Assembly (NCBI RefSeq): GCF_015704895.1
Contig: NZ_JADQWB010000025.1
Coordinates: 1 to 58,027, forward strand
DNA length: 58,027 nt
Reading direction: 5' to 3'
Source of the DNA: Agrobacterium leguminum
GTDB taxonomy: Bacteria > Pseudomonadota > Alphaproteobacteria > Rhizobiales > Rhizobiaceae
Position numbers and translations under genes: made by a program. The notes under the pieces were generated by a model that was not told the DNA's origin, made no database searches, and worked only from the letters and a program-made list of their open reading frames with translations. Positions 42,310 through 51,838 of the stretch are shown here, in pieces. Position 1 is the stretch's first letter. Each line of letters begins with the position of its first letter.

Positions 42310-45099
42310 TCAGTAATGGACCGACTGCGAATCGATCGGCGTTACCTTCGGGGGCGCGAACTTCGTCAGGTCGATCCCTTCGACGGCAGAGCGATATTCC
42401 TCGATGCTCGGCGTGCGGCCGAGGATGGCCGAGAGCACCACGACCGGGGTGGAGGCCAGAAGCGATTCACCCTTCTTTTCAGCCGTATCTTCCACCACGC
42501 GGCCCTGGAACAGGCGGGTGGAGGTTGCCAGAACCGTGTCGCCCTTTTCGGCCTTTTCCTGGTTGCCCATGCACAGGTTGCAGCCCGGACGTTCGAGATA
42601 GAGAATGTTCTCGTATTCCGTCCGGTTGGTGGTTTTCGGCTTCAGATCATCGAACTCGAAGCCCGAATATTTCTGCAGGATTTCCCAGTCGCCTTCCGCC
42701 TTCAGTTCATCGATGATGTTGTAGGTCGGCGCGGCGACGACGAGCGGCGCCTTGAACTCGACCTTGCCTTCGGACTTTTCGATGTTCTTCAGCATCTGGG
42801 CGACGATCTTCATATCGCCCTTGTGGACCATGCACGAACCGACGAAACCGAGATCGACCTTCTTGGTGCCGCCGTAATAGGAGACCGGGCGGATCGTATC
42901 GTGGGTGTAGCGTCGGGACACGTCGTTGTTGTTGACGTCAGGGTCGGCGATCATCGGCTCGTCGATCACGTCCAGATCCACGACGACTTCGGCGAAATAT
43001 TTCGCATTGTCATCGGGCTTCAGCGCCGGCTTTTCGCCGGAGCGGATTTCGGCAATGCGCTGATCCGCCTTGGCAATCAGTCCCTTGAGCGTCTGGGCGG
43101 GGTTATCCATGCCCTTGTCGATCATGATCTGGATGCGCGACTTGGCGATTTCCAGCGACTCGATCAGCGTTTCGTCCTGCGAGATGCAGATCGACGCCTT
43201 GGCCTTCATTTCGGCCGTCCAGTCGGTGAAGGTGAAGGCCTGATCGGCGAGCAGCGTGCCGATATGCACTTCGATGATGCGGCCCTGGAAGACGTTGTCG
43301 CCGTGCTGCTTCAGCATCTGCGCCTGCGTGGCGTGCACCACGTCGCGGAAGTCCATATAGGGCTGCATCGTGCCCTTGAAGGTGACCTTGACCGACTGCG
43401 GGATCGGCATGGTCGCCTCGCCCGTTGCCAGCGCCAGTGCGACGGTGCCGGAGTCAGCGCCGAAGGCAACGCCCTTGGACATGCGGGTGTGGCTGTCGCC
43501 GCCGATGATGATCGCCCAGTCATCCACGGTGATGTCGTTCAGCACCTTGTGGATCACGTCCGTCATGGAGTGATAGGCGCCCTTCGGATCGCGTGCGGTG
43601 ATGACGCCGAAATTGTTCATGAAGGACATGAGCTTCGGAATATTCGCCTGCGCCTTCTTGTCCCAGACGGAGGCCGTGTGGCAGCCCGACTGGTAAGCGC
43701 CATCCACCAGCGGCGAAATGACGGTGGCCGCCATCGCTTCCAGTTCCTGCGCGGTCATCAGGCCGGTCGTATCCTGCGAGCCGACGATGTTGACCTTGAC
43801 GCGAACGTCCGAGCCGGCATGCAGCACCTTGCCGGGGGTGACGCCGACGGCGTTGCGGTTGAAAATCTTCTCGACGGCGGTGAGGCCCTGGCCTTCGATG
43901 GAGATTTCCTTGTTGGGCGCGAAGACCGGAGTGGTCTCGACACCGAGCGTTTCAGCCGCAAATGTCTGGAGCTTCTTGCCGAAGACGATAGCGTAAGAGC
44001 TGCCGGCCTTCATGAACTCCATCTTCTGGGGCGTGAAGGAAGAGGCGATATCCACCAGTTCCGTGCCGGCCTCGTCGCGAAGCTTGCGGTTCTTGGCGTC
44101 AATCTTGAGGACGGTGCCGGTCTCGACCGAATATTTCTGCTCAAGGATCGGGTTGCCATCGTTGTTGAGGATCGGCTTGCCGTCTTCACCGAGCTTCTTC
44201 ACCCAGTTCTTCAGGTTGATGCCGATGCCACCCGTCACGTCGACGGTGGTGGCGAAAATCGGCGAGATGCCGTTTGTGCCGGCGACGATGGGGGCGTAAT
44301 TGACGAAGGGCACATAGGGGCTGGCCTGCTTGCCGGTCCACAGCGCTACGTTGTTGACGCCCGACATGCGCGACGAGCCGACGCCCATCGTGCCCTTTTC
44401 GGCGATCATCATCACCCGCTTGTCCGGATGCTGCTTCTGCAGCGCGACGATTTCCGCCTGCGCTTCCGGCGAGATCATACACTGGCCGTGCAGCTGGCGG
44501 TCCGAGCGCGAATGCGCCTGATTGCCGGGAGACAGGAGGTCGGTGGAAATATCGCCTTCGGCGGCGATGAAGGTGACGATCTTGATCTCGTCTTCGACGT
44601 CAGGAAGCTTGGTGAAGAATTCGGCCTTGGCGTAGCTTTCCAGCACGGCCTTGGCGATGGCGTTGCCGGCATTGTAGGCGTCGCGCAGGCGGAACATGTC
44701 GGCATCGTAAAGGAACACCTGCGTCTTCAGCACTTCACCGGCCTCAGCGGCAATCGCAGCATCGTTGCCGAGCGCGATATCGAGCAGCACCTTGATCGAC
44801 GGGCCGCCCTTCATGTGCGACAGCAGCTCCAGCGCGAAGGAAGGCGCGATCTCCGGCACGACGACTTCGCCGAGGATGATCTGCTTCAGGAAGGCCGCCT
44901 TGACGCCGGCGGCGCTCGTGGTGCCCGGCAGGGTGTTGTAGATGAAGAATTTCAGGGCATCAGTGCGGTGCTCGCTGCCGGCATCCTTGATGAGTTCGAT
45001 AATCTCGGCCGTCAGTGCACCGTCATCGATCGGCTTGGGCGCGAGACCCTGTGGTTCTCTGCTTTTGATTTCAGCCAGGTAATCCAAGTAAAGGTTCAT
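42310..45099 (-). CDS. acnB: Aconitate hydratase B (AcnB)
   Basis: This 929-residue TCA-cycle enzyme isomerises citrate and isocitrate through a [4Fe-4S] cluster. The N-terminal HEAT-like and swivel domains typical of AcnB precede the catalytic core. The catalytic-loop motif GGDSHTRMSKGVAFGADSG and the cluster cysteines in GSCMVHKGDMK and PGCNLCMGNQEKA are visible. It is somewhat longer than the enterobacterial enzyme (about 865 residues). It is monocistronic with its own terminator. Very large reading frames on the opposite strand are codon-bias shadows. Confidence 0.98.
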   Translation of the reverse strand: MNLYLDYLAEIKSREPQGLAPKPIDDGALTAEIIELIKDAGSEHRTDALKFFIYNTLPGTTSAAGVKAAFLKQIILGEVVVPEIAPSFALELLSHMKGGPSIKVLLDIALGNDAAIAAEAGEVLKTQVFLYDADMFRLRDAYNAGNAIAKAVLESYAKAEFFTKLPDVEDEIKIVTFIAAEGDISTDLLSPGNQAHSRSDRQLHGQCMISPEAQAEIVALQKQHPDKRVMMIAEKGTMGVGSSRMSGVNNVALWTGKQASPYVPFVNYAPIVAGTNGISPIFATTVDVTGGIGINLKNWVKKLGEDGKPILNNDGNPILEQKYSVETGTVLKIDAKNRKLRDEAGTELVDIASSFTPQKMEFMKAGSSYAIVFGKKLQTFAAETLGVETTPVFAPNKEISIEGQGLTAVEKIFNRNAVGVTPGKVLHAGSDVRVKVNIVGSQDTTGLMTAQELEAMAATVISPLVDGAYQSGCHTASVWDKKAQANIPKLMSFMNNFGVITARDPKGAYHSMTDVIHKVLNDITVDDWAIIIGGDSHTRMSKGVAFGADSGTVALALATGEATMPIPQSVKVTFKGTMQPYMDFRDVVHATQAQMLKQHGDNVFQGRIIEVHIGTLLADQAFTFTDWTAEMKAKASICISQDETLIESLEIAKSRIQIMIDKGMDNPAQTLKGLIAKADQRIAEIRSGEKPALKPDDNAKYFAEVVVDLDVIDEPMIADPDVNNNDVSRRYTHDTIRPVSYYGGTKKVDLGFVGSCMVHKGDMKIVAQMLKNIEKSEGKVEFKAPLVVAAPTYNIIDELKAEGDWEILQKYSGFEFDDLKPKTTNRTEYENILYLERPGCNLCMGNQEKAEKGDTVLATSTRLFQGRVVEDTAEKKGESLLASTPVVVLSAILGRTPSIEEYRSAVEGIDLTKFAPPKVTPIDSQSVHY

Positions 45100-45458
45100 C
45101 GCAATCCCAACGTCATGATGTCTATGGGGCCGAACACAGCGTCACCGAACGGTACTGTTGATCGGCCCGGGTTTCTATCGATTTCGAGTACGCCAACCGG
45201 GGCCGGCTGACAAGATGTCGCATTTCAGTAAAAAACTCGTAGACGGGATTTAGCGTCGATCCTGTGCTTTGCAACCACGCCGTAACACTTTTGATTGTGG
45301 CGCCCGCTGCATTTCAGCCAGTGGTTTTTCAGGCATCCCCCATTAAGGATTTATTAACCAAATCGGTACGAGTATTAGATTATTCTAATTACCCGTTATT
45401 GGCGTAATTCCATGTTGCGCATCGAAAAAACAGCAGCGCAACAGCTTGGGGAGGCAGC
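45100..45458. other. Divergent acnB/pilus promoter region
   Basis: This 359-base region has no gene. Its pilus-proximal 120 bases are AT-rich. They contain ATTAGA-TTAT-TCTAAT (45374-45389), a perfect 6-base dyad, and overlapping it AATTAC-N11-GTAATT (45387-45409). Both lie 50-85 bases before the first pilin ATG and are plausible regulatory sites. On the acnB side GGGCCGA (45127-45133) and TCGGCCC (45162-45168) could form a leader stem. No known regulator motif was recognised. Confidence 0.5.
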
Positions 45459-45956
45459 ATGAAGTTTGCAGCATCAGGCTATTTATTATCATTTGCGGCG
45501 CTGGTTCTCACACCGGCATCGGGCGTCGCGCAGGTCGCCACGACGAATTTCAACGTCCAGATCACCATTCAGGCGGCATGCCAGATCAATTCCGCCGGCA
45601 ACCTCAATTTCGGCACCAACGGTGTGATCGGCAGCAATATCGATGCGACCAGCGACATTGTCGTGCAATGCACGGCGAGCACACCCTTCAGTCTGGGTCT
45701 CAGCGCCGGCGCCGGCTCGGGGGCGACGGTCGCCAACCGTCTGATGACGTCGCCTGCGGGCGCGACCATTTCCTACTCGCTTTATACGACTGCGGCACAT
45801 AGCACGGTGTGGGGGAACACCGTGGGAACGGACCGGCAAACGGGAACCGGAACCGGGGCGCCGCAGACTTTCACTGTCTATGGGCGCGTACCTGCCCAGA
45901 CGACACCCGCGGTCGGCGTCTATACCGATACGGTGACGGCCACGCTCAACTACTGA
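45459..45956 (+). CDS. Csu-type pilin subunit, spore coat U domain
   Basis: This 165-residue protein has a signal peptide ending near AQV (residue 26) and one spore-coat-U (SCPU) domain. TNFNVQITIQAACQINSAGNLNFGTNGV opens it, a second Cys in VVQCTA closes the disulfide, and the C-terminal VYGRVPAQTTPAVGVYTDTVTATLNY is the family's closing strand. These are subunits of archaic chaperone-usher pili, assembled by donor-strand exchange outside the cell. It is the first gene of a four-gene operon with GGGAGG before the ATG, and is probably the major rod subunit. Confidence 0.9.
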   Translation: MKFAASGYLLSFAALVLTPASGVAQVATTNFNVQITIQAACQINSAGNLNFGTNGVIGSNIDATSDIVVQCTASTPFSLGLSAGAGSGATVANRLMTSPAGATISYSLYTTAAHSTVWGNTVGTDRQTGTGTGAPQTFTVYGRVPAQTTPAVGVYTDTVTATLNY

Positions 45957-45977
45957 TCGCCACAGGGAGGATCGCGC

Positions 45978-46697
45978 ATGCGTGTTTTTACCTTAGCGGC
46001 TGCGTTTTTTGCCGGTTTGAGTGTTTCACCTTCACAGTCTGCATCGCTACGGGTCGCACCCGTGCTTCTGGATCTTAAAGCGCCCACCGCGGCCTCCAGC
46101 CTCCGCATCTGGAACGATGCGAAAACCCCGATCAACGTTCAGGTCAGGATATTCCGCTGGACCCAGCAGAACGGGCAGGACGTCTATACGGCGGCGCAGG
46201 ACGTCGTCGCCAGTCCGCCGATGACGCAGCTGAAGGGAGGCGCGGAAAACCTTATCCGCATCGTCCGGCTTTCCAAGGCGCCGCTGCGGGCCGAAGAGAG
46301 TTATCGCGTCATTGTCGACGAATTGCCGCCGGCGGGAAGACCGCAATCCGGCACGGTCAATCTGGTGGTGCGCCACTCCATACCCGTTTTCTTCTCACCC
46401 GCCTCCACAGGCGATGCGGAACCGGCCTGGAAGGTAACGCCGCAGGGCAATGGCTACCGGGTGTCGGTGTCCAACACGGGCGCAAAGCGGATAAGGATCG
46501 CCAACCTGATGCTTTCCGGTAGCAACGGACAGGCGATTGCCCGGCAGCAGGGGCTGGTGGGATATGTGCTTGGCGGATCCGCCGCAAGCTTTGTGGTTCC
46601 GGCAACGGGCGGCAAAAAAGGCGGCGGCACGCTGAAGATTTCGGCAGACAGCGAAGGCGGCCCCGTCAATGCGACGGCGCGCGTCTCGGGCGGCTGA
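45978..46697 (+). CDS. Pilus periplasmic chaperone, archaic type
   Basis: This 239-residue periplasmic chaperone has a short signal peptide and two Ig-like domains. SLRVAPVLLDLKAPTAASSLRIWNDAKTPINVQVRIFRW is the G1/F1-type start. RIVRLSKAPLRAEESYRVIVDELPP is the conserved chaperone signature. It holds pilin subunits folded until the usher takes them. It starts 21 bases after the pilin gene and overlaps the usher gene by 29 bases. Confidence 0.9.
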   Translation: MRVFTLAAAFFAGLSVSPSQSASLRVAPVLLDLKAPTAASSLRIWNDAKTPINVQVRIFRWTQQNGQDVYTAAQDVVASPPMTQLKGGAENLIRIVRLSKAPLRAEESYRVIVDELPPAGRPQSGTVNLVVRHSIPVFFSPASTGDAEPAWKVTPQGNGYRVSVSNTGAKRIRIANLMLSGSNGQAIARQQGLVGYVLGGSAASFVVPATGGKKGGGTLKISADSEGGPVNATARVSGG

Positions 46698-49107
46698 CCT
46701 CGCCGTTTTGACGATTGCCGCTCTGACGGTCATTTCATCGGGCAGTTTCTCCGTGGCGCAGGATATTCCCCCTGCGGCGCAACCCGCCTCTTTTGCCGCA
46801 AAAGAAGCGGGACAATTGCAGCTCGAAGTCTACATCAACGATGTTTCGACAGAACTGATCGCCACATTTCGTCAAAACGACGCCGGATCGTTTCTCATCG
46901 AGCCGGAACAGCTCACCAATATCGGGATTTCCCCGGTTGAAAGCGCTGCCGGCGACGATGGCTGGATCGATATTTCCCGGCTGCCGGATGTGGTGGCACG
47001 TTACGATGAAGGCACCCAGTCCATGCATTTCACCCTGCCGATGGCGGCGCGGGCGAACAGGGTCATCGACGCCTCCGGCAAGATTGCGCAGAAGCAAGAC
47101 GAAGAGACCCGGGAAAAGGCCACGAGCGATTTTGGAGGTCTGGTGAATTACACGATCTATGGTTCCTCCGGCGGCAACAAATGGTCGGATATCGCCGATT
47201 TCAACGGTGTCTCGGCCCTTTTGGAAAGCAGGGCCTTCGGTCCGCTCGGCGTGCTGTCCTCATCGCAGGTTCTGAGCACATCGCGCCTGTCGGAGTTCGA
47301 TACCCAGCGTCTCGATACCACCTGGAGCTATTCGGACGAGGACACGTTGACGAGCTATCGGGCCGGCGATCTCATCACCGGCGGGCTGAGCTGGACACGC
47401 CCGACACGGCTGGGCGGTTTGCAGATTCGCCGTAATTTCGACCTGCGGCCGGATATCGTCACCATGCCTATGCCGGAATTTGCCGGTTCCGCAGCCGTGC
47501 CCTCCACCGTCGACGTCTATGTCAACAATGTCCGCCGCCTGTCGCAGGATGTTCCCGAAGGGCCGTTCTCCATCACCAATCTCCCTGTCATCAGCGGCGC
47601 GGGCAATGCGCGGCTGGTGGTGCGGGATGCGCTGGGGCGCGAAACCGTGTCCGAAACGCCCTTTTATGCTTCACCGGACTTGCTGGCGCAGGGCCTCATC
47701 GATTTTTCGGCCGAGCTTGGCTTTGCCCGGCGCAATTACGGAACCTCGTCTTTCGATTACGATGACAAACCGCTGGGGTCTGCGACGCTGCGTTATGGCG
47801 TGTCGGACAGCCTGACGCTGGAAGGCCATGCGGAAGGCGGTGAGAATTTCTACAATATCGGCTTTGGCGGCGTCTTCACCCTTGGAGCGGAGGGATTGGC
47901 GGCGGTTTCGGGCGCATCGAGCCGCTTTGGCGCGGAAAGCGGTTATCAGCTTTCCGCAAGCGTCGAAGCGGAATTGCTGGGGGTAAAATTTCACGCACGG
48001 TCGCAAAGAACATTCGGCGATTATCACGATATGGCCTCCGTCTCCGCCGACCTGTCCGATATCCGCACGGTATCCGGGCTGCTGAGCGCGCGGCCGCCGC
48101 GTGCCCTCGACCAGATTTCCGTTTCCACCCAGCTCGGTTTCGATGAGACCAGCCTCAATTTCTCCTATACCGAACTCGAAACCTTCGATGAAAGGCGATC
48201 CCGGCTGCTCGGCCTTTCCGCCACGCGGCCGTTCGGCGAGAACGGCAATATCTTCGTCACCGCCTATAAGGACCTTGAGGACAACAAATCCTACGGCATC
48301 TTCGCGGGCCTCTCCTGGTCGTTCGGCGGCGGCGTCTCCGGCTCGGCCGGCATGTCGTCGGATGCGGATGGATATTCGCTGACGGCCGAGGTCGGAAAAT
48401 CCGAAGAGCAGGCCGAGGGAAGTTATGGCTGGCGCCTGCGCGGCTCGACCGGCGGCAACGATATCGCCTCCGTTTCCGGCAGTTACCGCGGCAGCGCCGC
48501 GCGCGTTTCGGCCGGCGTCGACCAATTCAACCGCACGACACAGGCCTATGCGCAGATCGAAGGATCGATAGCGCTCGCCGGCGGCGATGTCTTTGTCGGC
48601 AACCGGATCGATGACGCTTTCGCCGTGGTGGATGCGGGCGCGCCCGGTGTCGATATCCTTTTGGAAAACCGCCCCATCGGGCAGACCAACCGCCGCGGCA
48701 AGATATTGCTTCCGAACCTTCGTTCCTATGACGTCAACAACATCACGCTCGACCCGAGCAATCTCCCGGTCGACGCCCGCATCGACCGGACGAAACAGAC
48801 TGTCAGGCCGACGCAGCAGGCCGGCGCGGTGGTCAATTTCAAGGTTGAAACCGAGGGTCAGGTGGCGCTGGTGACGCTGAAAGACGAGAGCGGCCAATTC
48901 ATCGAAACCGGATCGACCGGCAAAATCGACGGCAAGCGCGATTTCATCGTCGGTTATGACGGACAGGCCTATCTCGACAATATCAGCGAAACCCATCGCC
49001 TCCGCATTATGCAGCCGACGAAGGGCGAATGCGAAGCGCAGATCACCCTCCCCTCTACCGGCAATTCACGCGCAACTTTCGAAACCACATGCAGGAGCAT
49101 CCAATGA
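46669..49107 (+). CDS. Outer-membrane usher of the archaic chaperone-usher pilus
   Basis: This 812-residue usher is of the FimD/PapC superfamily in the shorter archaic (Csu) branch. After a signal region come an N-terminal periplasmic domain (QLEVYINDVSTELIATF) and the 24-strand barrel region (ALLESRAFGPLGVLSSSQVLSTS onward). A plug segment includes VDVYVNNVRRLSQDVPEGPFSI, followed by a C-terminal domain ending FETTCRSIQ. It translocates and polymerises the pilus. The start overlaps the chaperone gene by 29 bases, and its stop overlaps the adhesin start by 4. Confidence 0.92.
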   Translation: MRRRASRAADLAVLTIAALTVISSGSFSVAQDIPPAAQPASFAAKEAGQLQLEVYINDVSTELIATFRQNDAGSFLIEPEQLTNIGISPVESAAGDDGWIDISRLPDVVARYDEGTQSMHFTLPMAARANRVIDASGKIAQKQDEETREKATSDFGGLVNYTIYGSSGGNKWSDIADFNGVSALLESRAFGPLGVLSSSQVLSTSRLSEFDTQRLDTTWSYSDEDTLTSYRAGDLITGGLSWTRPTRLGGLQIRRNFDLRPDIVTMPMPEFAGSAAVPSTVDVYVNNVRRLSQDVPEGPFSITNLPVISGAGNARLVVRDALGRETVSETPFYASPDLLAQGLIDFSAELGFARRNYGTSSFDYDDKPLGSATLRYGVSDSLTLEGHAEGGENFYNIGFGGVFTLGAEGLAAVSGASSRFGAESGYQLSASVEAELLGVKFHARSQRTFGDYHDMASVSADLSDIRTVSGLLSARPPRALDQISVSTQLGFDETSLNFSYTELETFDERRSRLLGLSATRPFGENGNIFVTAYKDLEDNKSYGIFAGLSWSFGGGVSGSAGMSSDADGYSLTAEVGKSEEQAEGSYGWRLRGSTGGNDIASVSGSYRGSAARVSAGVDQFNRTTQAYAQIEGSIALAGGDVFVGNRIDDAFAVVDAGAPGVDILLENRPIGQTNRRGKILLPNLRSYDVNNITLDPSNLPVDARIDRTKQTVRPTQQAGAVVNFKVETEGQVALVTLKDESGQFIETGSTGKIDGKRDFIVGYDGQAYLDNISETHRLRIMQPTKGECEAQITLPSTGNSRATFETTCRSIQ

Positions 49108-50054
49108 AGGTCCTGACCCGTACCGCCCTTGCCATTGCCGCTTTCCTCTCGGCTTCACCGGCACTGGCGCAAAGCTGCACCTTCAGCATGTCGGACATGA
49201 ATTTCGGCTTCGTCAATCTGGCAAGCGGCAGCGCCGTGGACACGACGGCGACATTGTCAGTCACCTGCTCCAACCCCTTGTCGTTGGCGCTTTCCATCCG
49301 CATCTGCCCCAATATCAATGCCGGAAGCGGCGGACAGTCGGGCGGCATACGTCGCATGCTTCAGGGCAGCAACATCCTCAATTACCAGCTCTACCAGAAC
49401 TCGGCGCGGACAACCTCATGGGGATCGGTCACGCAGCCCGCACTCGGCTCGCCTCCGCCAATCGACATGGCGCTGCCGCTCCTGATCAACACCACGAGCC
49501 GCACGGTCTATGGCCGGATCAACGCCGGTCAGGCCTCGGCAGCGCGCGGCCTTTACCTCTCCAGCTTCGCCGGCGCGGAAACGAGCTTCACCTATACAAG
49601 CTTTACCCTACTCGCACCGAGCTGCTCTTCCGTGACCCAGAACCCCACGCAGGTGCCGTTCAACGTGTCGGCCGCAGTGGCGCCCACATGCATCATCTCG
49701 GCCCAGAACATCGATTTCGGCAGTCATGGCGTGCTGAACACGGCAGTCAATGCGACCGGAGCGATCAATCTGACCTGCACCACCAATCTGAACTACAGTG
49801 TGGCGCTCAATGGCGGACTGAGCAACAGCCCGCCCGCCGCGCGCCAGATGGTGCAGGCGGGCACATCGATAACCTATGGTCTCTACCGCGACGTGAACCG
49901 CACGAATGTCTGGGGAAGTGCGGCGGGCGAGATAGCCACCGGCACCGGAACGGGCAGCCTGCAGACATTGACCGTCTATGGCCGCGTCCCGGCGCAGAAC
50001 ACGCCAGCGCCGGGAAACTACTCCGATACGGTCGTCGTGACGGTGAACTACTGA
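49104..50054 (+). CDS. Two-domain spore coat U protein, probable pilus tip adhesin
   Basis: This 316-residue secreted protein has a signal peptide (RTALAIAAFLSASPALA) and two SCPU domains. The first (about 22-180) starts CTFSMSDMNFGFVNLASGSAV. The second (about 185-316) starts NVSAAVAPTCIISAQNIDFGSHGVL and closes with VYGRVPAQNTPAPGNYSDTVVVTVNY like the pilin. A single C-terminal pilin-type domain behind an extra domain is the tip-adhesin layout of Csu pili. The ATG overlaps the usher stop (ATGA), with AGGAG upstream. It overlaps the convergent ABC-F gene by 7 bases. Confidence 0.88.
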   Translation: MKVLTRTALAIAAFLSASPALAQSCTFSMSDMNFGFVNLASGSAVDTTATLSVTCSNPLSLALSIRICPNINAGSGGQSGGIRRMLQGSNILNYQLYQNSARTTSWGSVTQPALGSPPPIDMALPLLINTTSRTVYGRINAGQASAARGLYLSSFAGAETSFTYTSFTLLAPSCSSVTQNPTQVPFNVSAAVAPTCIISAQNIDFGSHGVLNTAVNATGAINLTCTTNLNYSVALNGGLSNSPPAARQMVQAGTSITYGLYRDVNRTNVWGSAAGEIATGTGTGSLQTLTVYGRVPAQNTPAPGNYSDTVVVTVNY

Positions 50055-51655
50055 GCGCCCGAACGCATCTCCGACTTCCCAAGTTCCAGCCGCCTTTCGA
50101 TGCCAATGGCGGCGAGAAACGCCTCGTCGTGGCTAACGACCAGCAAGGCGCCGTCATAGGCCTGAAGGCCAGCCTCCACGGCCGCAATGGAATCGATATC
50201 CAGATGGTTGGTCGGCTCGTCGAGGATCAGCAATTGCGGAGGCTGCGGGCCTCCCAGAACACAGGCGAGACCGGCCCTGAGCATCTGCCCGCCCGAGAGC
50301 GTTGCAACGATCTGCAAGGCGGCATCGGCACGAAACATGAAGCGCGCAAGCGCGGAGCGGCAGGCATTCTCCCCGGCCTTGGGGTTGAGCCTAAGGAAGT
50401 TGTCGCGGATGGACAGGCTCGCATCGAGCAGGCTGACCTGCTGGTCGAGAAACACGGACTTCACCCCGACATGCACCGCGCCTTCGAATGGCGGCAATTC
50501 CCCCGTGATCACCGAAAGCAGCGTCGTTTTTCCCGATCCGTTCGGACCGGTGACGGCAACGCGTTGCGGCCCCGCGATCTCGAAGGACAGATCGCGAAGT
50601 ACGGGGTGTTCGGCCCGATACCCCGCAGTCAGATTTTGCAGGCTGAGAACGGTCTTTGTCGCGTGCAGCCCGCTGGGCGGCAATGTGACACTGACGCCCT
50701 GCAGGATTTCGATCCGCTCACGCGCCGTCTTCAGGTCTTCGGTCGCCTCGGCCGTCAGGCGGCTGGCCAGATTGGCGTTGTCGCCGCTCGTCTTTTCGGC
50801 ACGCCTCTTCATCGCACCGACAAGGATACGGGGCATGTCTCCCCTCGCCGCTTTTGCAGCACCCCTGCTATCGCGGCGGGCCTTGCGCTCCAGAGCCTCC
50901 TGCGACCGGCGCTTGACATCCGACAGACGTTTTTCCGCATTCGCGAAGTCCTGTTCCGCAGCGGCCAGTTCCAGCGCTTTTTGTGCGCGGTAGTGGCTCC
51001 AGTTGCCGCCGTAACGGGTAGCACCGAGCGTGGTCATTTCCACAATCGCGTCGAGGGTTTCGAGAAGCTCCCGATCATGGCTGACGACGATCGCTCCGCC
51101 GCGCCAGCCCGCCAGAAAATCGGCAACGAAAATGCGTCCGTCCCGGTCGAGATTGTTGGTCGGTTCGTCGAGGATCAGGAAATCCGGCGCGGCATGAATT
51201 TGAGCCGCAAGTGCGGCCCGCGTACGCTGTCCGCCGGACAGCGCCGAAAGCGGCGTGGAGGGCAAGGCATCCAGCCCGACCTGCGCGAGCGCCCCGGCAA
51301 TTTTCTCCTCCAGCATCCAGTCGATGTCTTCAAGCTCTTCCAGAGTGGCGGTTCCCGCCTGCGCACGGGCAAGCACCTCCAGCGCATCGCGCGCTTCGAA
51401 CAGGTCTGCGACGGTCTCGTCGGACACGACCTGCACGCTCTGGCGCAGAAGATTGACGCTGCCCGAGACGGAAACCGTGCCCGCGGACGGCGACAGTTCG
51501 CCGGCGATCAGTTTCAGAAGCGTCGTCTTGCCGACGCCGTTGCGCCCGACGAGGCCGGTGCGTTCGGGCCCGAAGCGAAGATTGATGTCCGAAAAGAGCG
51601 GATGACCGTCAGGTGTCGACCACGAGAGGTCCGAGAGAGTGATGGAATGCGGCAT
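50048..51655 (-). CDS. ABC-F family ATPase
   Basis: This 535-residue protein has two ABC domains and no membrane segments, as in translation factors and ribosome-protection proteins. Domain 1 has Walker A GRNGVGKTT and signature LSGGQRTRAALA; domain 2 has GPNGSGKTT and LSGGQMLRAGLA. A basic linker (about 235-285, ERKARRDSRGAAKAARGD) joins them. Members bind the ribosomal E site; some confer antibiotic resistance. Specificity cannot be read here. The ATG at 51655 is preferred over a TTG at 51679. A 34-codon upstream frame starting near 51713 overlaps its start. Confidence 0.9.
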   Translation of the reverse strand: MPHSITLSDLSWSTPDGHPLFSDINLRFGPERTGLVGRNGVGKTTLLKLIAGELSPSAGTVSVSGSVNLLRQSVQVVSDETVADLFEARDALEVLARAQAGTATLEELEDIDWMLEEKIAGALAQVGLDALPSTPLSALSGGQRTRAALAAQIHAAPDFLILDEPTNNLDRDGRIFVADFLAGWRGGAIVVSHDRELLETLDAIVEMTTLGATRYGGNWSHYRAQKALELAAAEQDFANAEKRLSDVKRRSQEALERKARRDSRGAAKAARGDMPRILVGAMKRRAEKTSGDNANLASRLTAEATEDLKTARERIEILQGVSVTLPPSGLHATKTVLSLQNLTAGYRAEHPVLRDLSFEIAGPQRVAVTGPNGSGKTTLLSVITGELPPFEGAVHVGVKSVFLDQQVSLLDASLSIRDNFLRLNPKAGENACRSALARFMFRADAALQIVATLSGGQMLRAGLACVLGGPQPPQLLILDEPTNHLDIDSIAAVEAGLQAYDGALLVVSHDEAFLAAIGIERRLELGKSEMRSGAQ

Positions 51656-51802
51656 GGATATGGGTTCCCCTGATGACAAGGCGTTGCGGCTTTGTGATCG
51701 GGTGGAAATCCATGGTTCACCGTCCTGTTGGTGTTGCGCAGAACACCCCCTTACGCGAAAAAAGCGGCGTGTTCGTGGCGCGGGGTCAATGTTCGGGAAG
51801 GG

Positions 51803-51838
51803 AACGCCGGGAGGACACCCCCCGGCGTTTCGTTTTTT
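51803..51838 (+). terminator. Plus-strand intrinsic terminator without an assigned gene
   Basis: AACGCCGGG (51803-51811) pairs perfectly with CCCGGCGTT (51821-51829) around a 9-base loop and is followed by TCGTTTTTT. It is a strong terminator for plus-strand RNA, yet both neighbouring genes are on the minus strand. For them it has no U-tract. It may end a small RNA transcribed rightwards from the 51656-51800 gap. Confidence 0.65.

Noticed and set aside
42091..45210. 1039-codon open frame on the plus strand opposite acnB
   Set aside because: It mirrors acnB exactly, has no family motif and arises from high third-position GC of the true gene.
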